A DNA stretch of 64,000 nucleotides from Nitrobacter vulgaris (GTDB lineage Bacteria > Pseudomonadota > Alphaproteobacteria > Rhizobiales > Xanthobacteraceae), in contig NZ_JAVDPZ010000021.1 in the NCBI RefSeq assembly GCF_031453995.1, forward strand, positions 1 through 64,000, read 5' to 3'. The position numbers and the translations under genes were made by a program. The notes under the pieces are model-generated. The model saw only the letters and a program-made list of their open reading frames with translations. It had not been told where the DNA came from and did no database searches. Of the stretch, positions 34,147 through 43,703 are shown one piece after another. Position 1 is the first letter of the stretch. Every line of letters starts with the position of its first letter.

Positions 34147-34161
34147 GTAGCGCCCCGCTAC
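34147..34161. other. Hairpin between converging genes
   Basis: GTAGCG and CGCTAC, a 6-bp stem with a 3-base loop, followed by GCGTTTTCGAGCGAAGTGGA, which resembles the edge of another palindromic repeat of this bacterial group. It lies between the converging small exported-protein gene and mgtE and may act as a weak bidirectional terminator. No T run is present. Confidence 0.4.
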
Positions 34162-34196
34162 TATGGCGTTTTCGAGCGAAGTGGAGCGGAAATGCT

Positions 34197-35567
34197 CTAC
34201 AGCAGCGTCCCACTCAGGATCAGCACCGCCACGCTGAAGTAGATCATCAGCCCGGTGACGTCGACCAACGTCGCCACCAGCGGCGCCGAAGCGCTCGCGG
34301 GATCGAAGCCGGCGCGTTGTAGCATAAACGGAAGCATCGATCCGGACACCGAGCCGAAAACAACAACGCCGATCAGCGCAGCCGCGACGGTCAGCCCGAT
34401 CAGCATCCAGTGCTCGCCATAGTCGTAAATGCCGAGCTTCTGCCAGGCCACCACGCGGACCAGTCCGATGACGCCCAGCATGGCGCCGAGGATCAATCCC
34501 GTCGGCAGTTCGCGCAAGGCCACGCGCCACCAGTCGCCGAGCTTGACCTCGCGCAGCGCCAGCGCGCGGATCAGGAGCGAGGTCGCCTGCGAGCCGGAGT
34601 TGCCGCCCGAACTCATGATCAGCGGGATGAACAGCGTCAGCACGATGGCCTTTTCCAGCTCGCCCTCGAAGTGCTGCATGGCGCTCGCGGTCAATAGCTC
34701 GCCGATAAACAGCACGCACAGCCAACCGCCGCGCTTGCGGATCATACCCGGCAGCCCAACCTGCAGATACGGTTCGTCAGTCGCCGCCATGCCGCCGAAT
34801 TTCTGGGCGTCCTCGGTGTTTTCTTCGATGATGGCGTCGATGATGTCGTCGACCGTGACGATGCCGAGGACATGCCCGGCCTTGTCCACGACAGGCACCG
34901 CCAGCATGTCGTGCCGCGAGATCAGCCGCGCGACCTCTTCGCGATCCGTTAGCGGGGAGGTGGTGATCGGGGCGCGCGCCAGATCGGCGATCTGGGCCGA
35001 AGGCTCACCGGCGATCAGCCGCCGCAACGACACCGCGCCCACCAGCCTTCGCGTGAAGGCGTCCAGTACATAGATCGCATAGACCGTCTCGCGGGTCCGT
35101 TCGACCTGGCGGATATGCTGTAGGGTCTGCTCCACTGTCCAGGTCGCGGTGACGCTGACGAATTCGGTTGTCATCATCGCGCCCGCGGTGTTTTCCGGGT
35201 AAGTGAGCAGATTCTCGATAGTGGCCCGCGTGTTTCGGTCGAGCCCCTGCATCAGTTCGCTGCGCGCCGGCTCATCGAGCTGCTGGACGATATCGGCGGC
35301 GACGTCCGCCGACATTTCAGTCAATAAGATGATGGCGGTGCGCCGGGGCAGCGAGGCGATGACCTCCGCGCCGTGATATAGTTCCGGCTTGTCGAGAATC
35401 TCGACCGAAGTATCGACCGGCAGAAGCACCAGCACCGCCGCGGCGTCCTGCGGTTCGAGCTGGTTGAGAATTTCGACGTTATCGGCGACATGGCCGCCGC
35501 TCAGGCGCGAGGCCAGCGCGTACACATCGAGGTCGCCGTCCGTTGTGGCGGTGTGGATATCCGTCAT
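34197..35567 (-). CDS. mgtE: Magnesium transporter MgtE
   Basis: A 456-residue Mg2+ channel. The N-terminal MgtE domain (LNQLEPQDAAAVLVLLPVDT) is followed by two CBS domains (about residues 140-260; VVDKAGHVLGIVTVDDIIDA), which sense cytosolic Mg2+. Five transmembrane helices follow, with PLIMSSGGNSGSQATSLLIR, the pore-lining signature, and FDPASASAPLVATLVDVTGL. The SD AAGGTGAG precedes the ATG. No Mg2+ riboswitch is evident in the 267 bases upstream. Confidence 0.96.
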   Translation of the reverse strand: MTDIHTATTDGDLDVYALASRLSGGHVADNVEILNQLEPQDAAAVLVLLPVDTSVEILDKPELYHGAEVIASLPRRTAIILLTEMSADVAADIVQQLDEPARSELMQGLDRNTRATIENLLTYPENTAGAMMTTEFVSVTATWTVEQTLQHIRQVERTRETVYAIYVLDAFTRRLVGAVSLRRLIAGEPSAQIADLARAPITTSPLTDREEVARLISRHDMLAVPVVDKAGHVLGIVTVDDIIDAIIEENTEDAQKFGGMAATDEPYLQVGLPGMIRKRGGWLCVLFIGELLTASAMQHFEGELEKAIVLTLFIPLIMSSGGNSGSQATSLLIRALALREVKLGDWWRVALRELPTGLILGAMLGVIGLVRVVAWQKLGIYDYGEHWMLIGLTVAAALIGVVVFGSVSGSMLPFMLQRAGFDPASASAPLVATLVDVTGLMIYFSVAVLILSGTLL

Positions 35568-35834
35568 AGCTCACCTTCGTGGTCTGCCGGCAACGGCAGG
35601 CCTGGCGAGCCCATCAAGCTCTCAGACCGGCGCCGCTGTCGGCGAGGTACCTGGCAAAGTACCTGGACTGTCGCTTGGCATAATGTCGTGGTTTCCAGTG
35701 ATGGGCGTGCGACCGAGGCCGCAAGCATCCCGCTTGGCTGACATGATCCTTCAGCCGGACGGCGTCAAGAAAAAAGCGCGATCACTCAGGTTCGGAAATT
35801 TGATGTGACCCTGCGCGACGGCAAGGCGCGCGCC

Positions 35835-36306
35835 TCAAGAAGCCGCCGTCGCAAGCATGTCCAGAATATCCTCCGGGAAGACCTGTTCGGTAGGCCTCGC
35901 GAGTTCGGCGCGCGACCACCAGCGATATTCCGCCATCACCTCGCGTTCAAGCTCGGTCCACGCCCCGCTGGACACGGCATGATAGCCGGTTCTCACCAGA
36001 AAGAACCGCTCGTCGGCCATTACACGCTCGCCGCCGATGAGTTCGAGAACGAATTGGCGCTGCGCGATTTCCGGTCCGACACTGGCGACACGCAGGCCGG
36101 TCTCCTCCCATAACTCCCTGATCGCCGCCTGTTCGAAGGTTTCACCATCGTCGACAGCGCCCCCCCGGGGTCGCCCAAAAGCTTCTGTCCGCCGACGCGC
36201 TGTCCTTATGGGCGAAACGAAACAGCAGCAAGCGCTCGTCAGGGTCGAGCAACAGCAGCCGCGCCGCGGGGCGCAGACGCAGGGAGCCATGCGAGACCGC
36301 GCTCAC
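35835..36306 (-). pseudogene. NUDIX hydrolase, frameshifted in a 7-C run
   Basis: The N-terminal part reads from a GTG at 36306 (overlapping the yebC stop) as LRLRPAARLLLLDPDERLLL and then FWATPGG. The rest, VDDGETFEQAAIRELWEETG (the NUDIX box core), lies in another frame. The switch falls in a run of seven C residues, 36160-36166; six would join the frames into an intact protein of about 156 residues. So this is either a disrupted gene or a homopolymer error. NUDIX enzymes cleave nucleoside diphosphate derivatives; the substrate is unknown. Confidence 0.8.
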
Positions 36307-37049
36307 CCCCCCAGCTTCGCCATCAGAGCGTCCGACACCTCAAAGTTGGCATAGACGTTCTGCACGTCGTCGTGCTCGTTCAGGAGGTCGATCAGCTTGA
36401 GCAATTTCTCACCGGTGTCGTCATCGACGGCAACGGTGTTCTGCGGCTTCCAGATCAAGGCGACCTTGCGCGCCTCGCCGAACCTGGCTTCCAGCGCCTT
36501 GGCGGCCTCGCGGAAGGTGTCCTGCGAGGCATAGATTTCGTGGCCGCCCTCGCCCGACACCACGTCGTCGGCGCCGGCTTCAATGGCAGCTTCCAGCATG
36601 TCGTCGGCCGAGGCCTTGCCCGCGTCATATTCAATAACGCCAAGCCGGTCGAACATAAACGACACCGAGCCGGTTTCACCGAGATTGCCGCCGGCCTTCG
36701 TGAAATACGAACGGATGTCGGAGGCGGCGCGGTTGCGATTGTCTGTCAGCACTTCCATGATAACCGCCACGCCGCCGGGGCCGTAGCCTTCGTAACGCAG
36801 TTCGTCATAGCTCTCGGCATCGTTGCCGCTGGCCTTCTTGATGGCGCGCTCGATGTTGTCCTTGGGCATATTTTCTGCCCGCGCCGCGATCATGGCAGCG
36901 CGCAGCCGTGCATTCATCGCCGGATCGGGCGCCCCCAGTTTGGCCGCCACCGTGATTTCGCGCGCGAGCTTGCTGAACAGCTTCGACTTTTGGGCATCCT
37001 GCCTGCCCTTTCGGTGCATGATGTTCTTGAATTGGGAATGTCCGGCCAT
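36303..37049 (-). CDS. yebC: YebC/PmpR-family translation or transcription factor
   Basis: A 248-residue protein starting MAGHSQFKNIMHRKGRQDAQ, the family signature, followed by YGPGGVAVIMEVLTDNRNR and GSVSFMFDRLGVIEYDAG. YebC proteins are described as DNA-binding regulators and, more recently, as factors that help ribosomes through proline-rich stretches. It precedes ruvCAB in many bacteria; here the NUDIX, mgtE and two exported-protein genes lie between. Confidence 0.95.
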   Translation of the reverse strand: MAGHSQFKNIMHRKGRQDAQKSKLFSKLAREITVAAKLGAPDPAMNARLRAAMIAARAENMPKDNIERAIKKASGNDAESYDELRYEGYGPGGVAVIMEVLTDNRNRAASDIRSYFTKAGGNLGETGSVSFMFDRLGVIEYDAGKASADDMLEAAIEAGADDVVSGEGGHEIYASQDTFREAAKALEARFGEARKVALIWKPQNTVAVDDDTGEKLLKLIDLLNEHDDVQNVYANFEVSDALMAKLGG

Positions 37050-37214
37050 CGGCAGGGTCTCTCTCAAATCCGGGGCAGGCCCGGCGGCGGCACCGGGCGG
37101 CCTCTGCAAAGGTGGAAGCGGCGCGGCGTTATAAGACGGGTTCGCGCCGAATCAAAGACCCGCTCGGCAATGTGCGGTGCGGCCATGTCATCGAATCAGA
37201 ATCCTTCAAGCGGA

Positions 37215-38036
37215 TCACGTCCAGAACGACGGCTCTGCCTGCTCGAGCCGTCCGCCGAGCCGCACCGGCGCGATTCTGAGCGCGAGCCCCGTCGCGTCGT
37301 CGGTCTCGACCGCGACGCCGCTCAAGGTGGCGACGCCGCTGGCCGGCTCGAACCGGGCGCTCGAAATGCCGGTGGTGAAGCGGCGCAGCGGCTCATCCCT
37401 CTGCATTCCGATCACGGAGTCATAATCGCCGGTCATGCCGGCATCGCTCATATAGGCGGTGCCGCCGGAAAGGATGCGATGATCCGCCGTTGGCACATGG
37501 GTATGCGTTCCCACCACGAGGCTGACACGGCCGTCGCAGAAGAAACCCATGCTTTGCTTTTCGCTGGTCGCTTCGCCGTGGAAATCCACGACGATCGCGT
37601 CCACCGCCTCGCGCAGCGGACAGGCATCTAACTCACGATCGATAGCACGGAAGGGATCGTTGAACGGCTCCATGAAGATGCGCGCCATGGCATTGATGAC
37701 AAGCGCGCGGCGGCCATCCTTGGTGTCGATCAGCATTGCGCCGCGTCCTGGCGTATGACGCGGGAAATTCAGCGGACGAATGAGCCGCGGCGCCCGCTCG
37801 ATGAATACCAGCGCCTCTTTCTGATTCCATGCGTGATTGCCGAGGGTGACAGCGTCGGCACCGGCGTCGAGAAATTCCTGGTAGATCGTCTCCGTGATAC
37901 CGAAACCGCCGGCCGCATTCTCGCCGTTGACGACGACAAGATCGAGCTTCCATGCGGCAATGATCACCGGCAGGTGTTCGTTGACCGCGGTGCGCCCGGT
38001 CTTGCCGACGACGTCGCCGATAAAAAGAATCCGCAA
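37215..38036 (-). CDS. YmdB-like metallophosphoesterase
   Basis: A 273-residue calcineurin-like phosphoesterase of the YmdB type. Metal-binding motifs are visible in order: FIGDVVGKTGR, VNGENAAGG, TLGNHAWNQ, and VGTHTHVPTAD. YmdB enzymes hydrolyse cyclic nucleotides, including 2',3'-cyclic forms. The start is TTG at 38036, two bases after the cyclo-ligase stop; there is no ATG nearby and the first strand begins at once, so TTG is the likely initiator. Confidence 0.9.
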   Translation of the reverse strand: MRILFIGDVVGKTGRTAVNEHLPVIIAAWKLDLVVVNGENAAGGFGITETIYQEFLDAGADAVTLGNHAWNQKEALVFIERAPRLIRPLNFPRHTPGRGAMLIDTKDGRRALVINAMARIFMEPFNDPFRAIDRELDACPLREAVDAIVVDFHGEATSEKQSMGFFCDGRVSLVVGTHTHVPTADHRILSGGTAYMSDAGMTGDYDSVIGMQRDEPLRRFTTGISSARFEPASGVATLSGVAVETDDATGLALRIAPVRLGGRLEQAEPSFWT

Positions 38037-38038
38037 CC

Positions 38039-38626
38039 TTATAAACTCCGGAAATCGAACAGATCGGTTTCGGTTAGCACATAATCGAGCCGGACGTCGT
38101 GGGGCAGTGCCGGCACCTGCGGTATCTCCTGCACCGTAAAAGCAAGACCGATCGCGACAAGGGTCTTATGTCGCCGAAGAGCCTCAAGCGTGCGGTCGTA
38201 ATAGCCGGCGCCATAGCCGATACGATGGCCGGCGCGGTCGAACGCGACGAGCGGAACCAGCACGATATCCGGGACGACCTCGGCCGCAGTGGCGGACGGC
38301 TCGGAAATCCCGAACGCGCCGGGCACCAGCGCCGCGCCTTGCTTCCACGCGCGGAACGCCAGCGCGGCGTCAGGCCGTGAGATCGCCGGCATCGCAAGCG
38401 CCGCGCCATGCCTGGCGAGGCTCTGCATCAGCGGCACGGGATCAATCTCGCTGCGGATCGGCGCGTAGCCGGCGACGACTGTTGATGACGTTATATCGAG
38501 GGGCGGCATCCGTGCCGCCATCGCGACCGCCGCACCGGCGCGCTGCTGTGGATCCAACGCATCGCGACGAGCCAGTGCGGCGGCGCGCAACTCGTTCTTG
38601 GGTGGAGCGTCAGAGGAAATCGACAT
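38039..38626 (-). CDS. fau: 5-formyltetrahydrofolate cyclo-ligase
   Basis: A 195-residue ATP-dependent enzyme that recycles 5-formyl-THF. Key motifs are KNELRAAALARRDAL at the N-terminus and the C-terminal LVPLVAFDRAGHRIGYGAGY YDRTL, with the Gly-Tyr-Gly loop that binds ATP phosphates. The gene follows the 6S RNA on the same strand, the same linkage as ssrS-ygfA in E. coli, and likely shares its transcript. Confidence 0.93.
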   Translation of the reverse strand: MSISSDAPPKNELRAAALARRDALDPQQRAGAAVAMAARMPPLDITSSTVVAGYAPIRSEIDPVPLMQSLARHGAALAMPAISRPDAALAFRAWKQGAALVPGAFGISEPSATAAEVVPDIVLVPLVAFDRAGHRIGYGAGYYDRTLEALRRHKTLVAIGLAFTVQEIPQVPALPHDVRLDYVLTETDLFDFRSL

Positions 38627-38819
38627 GCAGAATGTTTATAGCGTTTTTTAGCAAAGGGGCCCGGTTCGTTCGACGAAAGCGTCAAGACAAAAATCACGGA
38701 GCCTAGCTTCTGGTCTCGTCAGAAGCAGAGCCGCTAACAGTTCAAAGCGAGCGACATGAAACTAGAAACCCGGCAATGCAGACAAGTTTACAAAGTCTGC
38801 GACTGCTATGGCGGGCATA

Positions 38820-38975
38820 ACAATCGAATAGCGCAAAGGGAAGCGCGAAGCCGCAATCGCCGTTGGAGCGCTCGATCCCGGAGTTCCCTACGAAAGTAGG
38901 TGGGCACCATATGTCCGGGTCCACGGACCCGGCCAGGGACAGTTCCCTTAAGGATCGATAAGGCCCCGGGGATGT
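38820..38975 (-). ncRNA. ssrS: 6S RNA
   Basis: Regulatory RNA that mimics an open promoter and sequesters housekeeping RNA polymerase in stationary phase. On the minus strand a perfect apical hairpin, CCGGGTCC-GT-GGACCCGG, is flanked by AAGGGAACTGTCCCTGG and by ATATGGTGCCCACCTAC, giving the large internal bubble. TCGATCC and GGATCGA close the inner stem. Position between zapA and the folate cyclo-ligase gene is the classical 6S location. The ends are approximate. Confidence 0.85.
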
Positions 38976-39255
38976 GTGGCTCCTGACGCGCGACGCAGCC
39001 TCGCATTGCGGAATGTATCTACGATGAGCAGCGAGCGCCAGTGCGACACGCTATCAGGCACGAACTTTCATGGTTGCTGTAAAAGATCTAGAAACTCGCT
39101 CACCCTTGACCAGATCAGTGTTGAAACGAGACACACTATCGCAAACCGATCCAGATTCAGGATAACTCAGGCTCAGCCCACTGCATATGTGCGTGCGCGT
39201 TCCATTGGGCAGGCATCTCTTAATTGCGATCAATCAAAGCCTGTCATTCGAATAC
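38976..39255. other. Intergenic region between 6S RNA and zapA
   Basis: About 280 bases of lower GC content downstream of the zapA stop and upstream of the 6S RNA, both on the minus strand. It should hold the 6S RNA promoter. I see no gene, clear terminator or repeat in it. Confidence 0.4.
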
Positions 39256-39639
39256 TTACCCGATGGCGATGCCGCCGCCGACGGTGCGGTTTAACATCTG
39301 CGTGGTCTTCTCGATGCGGTGGGCCGCCATGTTCAGCGCGGCGACAACCGCTGTCTGCGTAGCGCGTGCGCGCTCGGCGGCCGCAGCGCGCACATCGCGC
39401 AATGCCTTGAGCTCTTCCTCCAGCGCCCGGATGCGCTGTTGCGCATCCAGCAGTTCGTCGGAGGTTACCAGCGCTGCCATGACCTCGAGCCGCTGGTCGC
39501 CGATCTCGCCGAACTTGCCGCGCAATTGGCCGATACGGCTTTCCAGATCGCCTGCAAGCTTCAGCAACCGGTCTTCCTGGCCATCCTCGCAGGCCATCCG
39601 GTACTGGCGGCTATTGATGGTCACGTTGACGTGGCTCAT
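39256..39639 (-). CDS. zapA: Cell division protein ZapA
   Basis: A 127-residue FtsZ-binding protein. The N-terminal domain MSHVNVTINSRQYRMACEDG, then EDRLLKLAGDLESRI, is typical, and a long coiled coil (SDELLDAQQRIRALEEELKA) follows. It starts in a 4-base overlap with the DUF4164 gene, so the two coiled-coil proteins are co-produced. Confidence 0.92.
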   Translation of the reverse strand: MSHVNVTINSRQYRMACEDGQEDRLLKLAGDLESRIGQLRGKFGEIGDQRLEVMAALVTSDELLDAQQRIRALEEELKALRDVRAAAAERARATQTAVVAALNMAAHRIEKTTQMLNRTVGGGIAIG

Positions 39640-39968
39640 GGCTTCTCTCCCGCCGCCTCGAGCACGGACTTGATAGTGCCGATCGCCGCGTCGAGCTTTT
39701 CGGCGATCTCGCGATTGGTGCGCTCGAGCTTGCGGGTGCGCACCAGCGATCCGTCGAGCTCATCCGCAAGGCGCGAACGATCCGCACCCAAAGCCTGAAT
39801 ACGGCTCGCTAGCTCGTCCTCATTGCGGTCGGCATCGCGCCGTCGCTCCACCGCTCTCTCCAGCGCATCAAGCGCGGCCGTCAGTCGCCGGGTTGCAGCG
39901 TCGATATCGGTTCCGCCACTATTGGCCGGTTCAGCACTGCCGGAACGATTGGCCGGTTGGTCGTTCAT
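39636..39968 (-). CDS. DUF4164 coiled-coil protein
   Basis: A 110-residue protein that is almost wholly coiled coil (AATRRLTAALDALERAVERR, then LVRTRKLERTNREIAEKLDA) after a short disordered head. It matches the DUF4164 family, regularly found just upstream of zapA in alphaproteobacteria. By analogy with ZapB it may bind ZapA, but that is inference from neighbourhood and shape. Confidence 0.75.
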   Translation of the reverse strand: MNDQPANRSGSAEPANSGGTDIDAATRRLTAALDALERAVERRRDADRNEDELASRIQALGADRSRLADELDGSLVRTRKLERTNREIAEKLDAAIGTIKSVLEAAGEKP

Positions 39969-40249
39969 GTTCGTCCTGCGCGCCTTTGGGCCAACTGCCG
40001 GCCAGACTACAAAGGTGCGGCTCGGCAAGCCCTTAGGGACCGAAATTTACGTGGCGGACGAGGCCAACGCAACGCCGCTGCAAAACTATGCACCGCAAAA
40101 CATTCTCGCCCTAAGGAGGGCCTCCCGCCCCTTGGACTCCGCCGACGCAGGTGCTATGCCCCCGGCAAGCTAGTTTTTACCCCCTTGGACACCATCGGAT
40201 TCCCATGCAAACCGTCAGCCCTCCTCCCTATCAGGATCGGATATCTCCC

Positions 40250-42235
40250 ATGCCGACCGTCGATTCCTCCCGTATGGCAAATGCAATCCGCGCGCTCGCG
40301 ATGGATGGTGTAGAAAAAGCAAAATCGGGCCATCCCGGCCTGCCGATGGGCATGGCCGACGTCGCCACGGTGCTGTTCACCAAGTTCCTGAAATACGACG
40401 CCGCCGATCCGCACTGGCCGGACCGCGACCGCTTCATCCTCTCCGCCGGCCACGGTTCGATGCTGCTTTATGCGTTGTTGTACCTGACGGGCAACAAGGA
40501 CATGACGCTCGATCAGCTCAAGAATTTCCGGCAGCTCAACTCCAAGACGCCGGGCCATCCCGAGAACTTCATCACCGACGGCGTCGAAACCACCACCGGC
40601 CCGCTCGGCCAGGGCGTCGCCACCTCGGTCGGCTTTGCGCTGGCGGAGCGCCTGCTGGCCGCGGAGTTCAGCAGTGAAGTGGTCGACCACTACACCTATG
40701 TGCTGTGCTCCGACGGCGATCTGATGGAAGGCATCAGCCATGAGGCGATCGCGCTGGCTGGTCACCTCAAGCTCAACAAGCTGATCTTCCTTTACGATGA
40801 TAACGGCATCACCATTGACGGCCCGATCTCGCTGGCCGACGACGTCGATCAGGTGGCGCGTTTCAAGGCGTGCGGCTGGGACGCAAAACGGATCGACGGC
40901 CACGATCAGAAGGCGATCGCCGCTGCAATCCGCCGGGCGCAAAAATCCGACAAACCGTCGCTGATCGCCTGCAAGACCATTATCGGTTTCGGCGCCCCCA
41001 CCAGGGCCGGCACGTCCAAGGCGCACGGCGAAGCGCTCGGCGCGGAAGAACTCGCAGGCGCGAAGAAAGCCCTCGGCTGGGATTACGGCCCCTTCGAAAT
41101 TCCCGACGATGTCCTCAAGGTCTGGCGAAGCGCTGGACGCAAGGGCAAGCGGCACAATAAGGAGTGGCGCGCGCGATTCGCAGCCCGGCCAGAGGCGGAG
41201 CGAGACGAATTCAAACGCCGCGTCATTGACCGCAAGCCGTCTCAAAACCTCGCCGAGGTGATCCGCAAGCTCAAGGACAAACTGGTCGCCGAGCCGCCGA
41301 CGGTCGCCACCCGCAAAGCCAGCGAATTGGCGCTCGAGGTGCTGGTTCCGGCGGTGCCGGAACTGCTGCTCGGCTCCGCCGACCTCACGCCGTCCAACAA
41401 CACCCGCACCAAGGGTCTAAAAGAAGTGCAGCCTGGCCACTACGATGGCCGCTACATCCACTACGGCATCCGCGAACTCGGCATGGCCGCGGCCATGAAC
41501 GGCATCGCCCTGCATGGCGGATATGCCCCGGCCGGCGGCACCTTCATGTGCTTCGCCGACTATGCCCGCCCGGCGATGCGCATTTCGGCGCTGGCGCATA
41601 TTCCCACGATCTACATCATGACGCACGACTCGATCGGACTTGGCGAGGATGGCCCGACCCATCAGCCGGTCGAGCATCTGGCAAGCTTGCGCGCGATGCC
41701 AAACATGCGCGTGTTCCGCCCCGCCGATGCGGTCGAGACTGCCGAGTGCTGGCAGCTCGCTCTGGAGCGGCCGAAGGGACCGACGGTTCTGGCGCTGTCC
41801 CGCCAGAACCTCACGCCGGTGCGCAAGACCGCGCATGCGGACAATCGCTGCGCGCACGGTGCCTATGAACTGGTCGCGGCCAATGGCGAGGCGAAGGTGT
41901 CGATTTTCGCGACCGGATCCGAAGTTGAGATCGCCGTCGCCGCACAACAGCAACTGTCCCAGCGCGGCATCGCGTCGCGGGTGGTTTCGGTGCCCTCGCT
42001 CGAGCTATTGCTCGAGCAGCCCGAGGATCGCCGGCAGGCGATTATTGGCAAGGCGCCTGTCAAGATTGCCGTGGAAGCGGCTGTGCGCTTCGGGTGGGAC
42101 GCCGTGATCGGGGCGGACGGGCTTTTCGTCGGCATGCACAGTTTCGGTCACAGCGCTCCTGCCAAGGACCTCTACAAGCATTTCGGCATTACCGCCGAAG
42201 CCGTGGTCAAAGCGGTGGAGACGCGCCTTGGTTGA
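40250..42235 (+). CDS. tkt: Transketolase
   Basis: Thiamine-diphosphate enzyme moving two-carbon units in the pentose phosphate and Calvin pathways. About 661 residues. Signatures are MANAIRALAMDGVEKAKSGH PGLPMG at the N-terminus, the ThDP motif GDGDLMEGISHEA-like CSDGDLMEGISHEAIALAGH, and DSIGLGEDGPTHQPVEHLAS in the pyrimidine domain. A stretch near residues 290-340 is lysine- and arginine-rich. ATG 40250 is preferred over one 15 codons upstream. It heads the carbon-metabolism run tkt-gap-pgk-fba. Confidence 0.96.
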   Translation: MPTVDSSRMANAIRALAMDGVEKAKSGHPGLPMGMADVATVLFTKFLKYDAADPHWPDRDRFILSAGHGSMLLYALLYLTGNKDMTLDQLKNFRQLNSKTPGHPENFITDGVETTTGPLGQGVATSVGFALAERLLAAEFSSEVVDHYTYVLCSDGDLMEGISHEAIALAGHLKLNKLIFLYDDNGITIDGPISLADDVDQVARFKACGWDAKRIDGHDQKAIAAAIRRAQKSDKPSLIACKTIIGFGAPTRAGTSKAHGEALGAEELAGAKKALGWDYGPFEIPDDVLKVWRSAGRKGKRHNKEWRARFAARPEAERDEFKRRVIDRKPSQNLAEVIRKLKDKLVAEPPTVATRKASELALEVLVPAVPELLLGSADLTPSNNTRTKGLKEVQPGHYDGRYIHYGIRELGMAAAMNGIALHGGYAPAGGTFMCFADYARPAMRISALAHIPTIYIMTHDSIGLGEDGPTHQPVEHLASLRAMPNMRVFRPADAVETAECWQLALERPKGPTVLALSRQNLTPVRKTAHADNRCAHGAYELVAANGEAKVSIFATGSEVEIAVAAQQQLSQRGIASRVVSVPSLELLLEQPEDRRQAIIGKAPVKIAVEAAVRFGWDAVIGADGLFVGMHSFGHSAPAKDLYKHFGITAEAVVKAVETRLG

Positions 42236-42557
42236 GGTTGAGATTGCCTCAATATCAAAAAGGCGCTAGCTAAAAACCGTGGAATGGATTTGGCCATTCG
42301 CTGCTCGGCCAATCATGGGCCCTGGATGCGAATGGAGAATCCAAAATTCCGCTGGCAACTTACATTTGCTGGCGGTCTCTGTGATTTCAACATTCGGGAA
42401 GATGCTCGCTGAAATGGGCATTCGAATGTTAAAATCGGACCGCTAGACATTACCAATGGTCACGGCCTGGCAGAACCGGGCGAAAAGGCGTTGACGCTGC
42501 GCGCGCAAAATGTGGTTGCGCGCAGGGAACGTCACCCATTTGAAGGAGAATGAAGAT
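42236..42557. other. Intergenic region between tkt and gap
   Basis: A 322-base gap. TTGAGG/CCTCAA, a 6-bp hairpin at 42232-42252, overlaps the tkt stop but lacks a T run. The second half should contain the gap promoter, but no convincing boxes can be chosen. No gene is visible. Confidence 0.4.
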
Positions 42558-43565
42558 ATGGCAGTCCGGGTCGCAATCAACGGGTTTGGCCGCATTGGCC
42601 GCAATGTTTTGCGCGCCGTTTACGAGGCCGGCCGCGACGAAATCGAGATCGTCGCCATCAACGATCTCGGCCCGGTGGAAACCAACGCGCACCTGTTGCG
42701 CTTCGACTCGGTGCACGGCCGCTTCCCTTTCGAGGTGAAGGTCGAAGGCGACAGCATCGTGATCGGCAAGAAAAAGATCAAGGTGATCGCCGAGCGTGAT
42801 CCATCGAAACTGCCCTGGAAGGAACTCGGCATCGACATCGCGATGGAGTGCACAGGCCTCTTCACCGCGAAAGAAAAAGCCTCCGCACATCTCACCGCCG
42901 GCGCCAAGCGCGTGCTGGTATCGGCTCCGGCCGAAGGCGCCGACATGACCGTGGTCTACGGCGTCAACCACGACAAGCTGACGAAGGACCATCTGGTCGT
43001 TTCGAACGGTTCCTGCACCACCAACTGTCTCGCTCCGGTGGCGAAGGTCCTCAACGATCTGGTCGGCATCGAAACCGGGTTCATGACCACGATCCACGCC
43101 TATACCGGCGACCAGCCGACGCTCGACACCATGCACAAGGACCTCTATCGCGGCCGCGCCGCGGCTCTCTCGATGGTCCCGACCTCGACCGGCGCCGCGA
43201 GGGCGATCGGCCTGGTGTTGCCCGAGTTGAAGGGCAAGCTTGACGGCGTCGCGATCCGCGTACCGACGCCGAACGTCTCGGTGGTCGATCTCAAGGTGAT
43301 CGCCAAGAAGGAGACCACCACCAACGAAATCAACGAGGCGATGAAGCGGGCTGCATCACAGGAGCTGAAGGGCATCCTCGGCACCACGGACCAGCCCAAT
43401 GTCTCGAGCGACTTCAACCACGATTCGCACTCCTCGACGCTCCACATCGACCAGACCAAAGTGCAGAACGGCACGCTGGTGCGCGTGTTGTCGTGGTACG
43501 ACAACGAATGGGGCTTCTCCAACCGCATGACTGACACCGCCGTAGCAATGGCGAAGCTGATCTGA
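42558..43565 (+). CDS. gap: Glyceraldehyde-3-phosphate dehydrogenase, type I
   Basis: A 335-residue enzyme with the NAD(P)-binding start VRVAINGFGRIGRNVLRAVY, the catalytic cysteine in SNGSCTTNCLAPV, IHAYTGDQPTLDTMHKDLYR and the C-terminal SWYDNEWGFSNRM. ATG 42558 is chosen because AAGGAG lies at the right spacing. The motif AINDLG places it among the common NAD-dependent forms, though cofactor use is not certain. Confidence 0.97.
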   Translation: MAVRVAINGFGRIGRNVLRAVYEAGRDEIEIVAINDLGPVETNAHLLRFDSVHGRFPFEVKVEGDSIVIGKKKIKVIAERDPSKLPWKELGIDIAMECTGLFTAKEKASAHLTAGAKRVLVSAPAEGADMTVVYGVNHDKLTKDHLVVSNGSCTTNCLAPVAKVLNDLVGIETGFMTTIHAYTGDQPTLDTMHKDLYRGRAAALSMVPTSTGAARAIGLVLPELKGKLDGVAIRVPTPNVSVVDLKVIAKKETTTNEINEAMKRAASQELKGILGTTDQPNVSSDFNHDSHSSTLHIDQTKVQNGTLVRVLSWYDNEWGFSNRMTDTAVAMAKLI

Positions 43566-43581
43566 GACCACGTGTCCGGGC

Positions 43582-43607
43582 GCATCGCGGCGCACGCGCC
43601 GCGATGC
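43582..43607. other. Perfect inverted repeat between gap and pgk
   Basis: GCATCGCGGCGC and its complement, 12 bp each, with a 2-base centre. It begins 17 bases after the gap stop. With no T run it is not a textbook terminator, but it could attenuate or stabilise the gap message relative to pgk. Confidence 0.6.
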
Positions 43608-43703
43608 GGAACCGGCGCCATTCAATACCGCAACTTTTCCTGCGTGGCGGTCCCGGTTTGTGGCGCACCGTTGACGCGGCACCGTGTTCGGGACATCCAG
43701 ACC

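Noticed and set aside
35568..35834. A magnesium riboswitch before mgtE
   Set aside because: No M-box-like conserved helices could be traced, and such riboswitches are not usual in this bacterial class.
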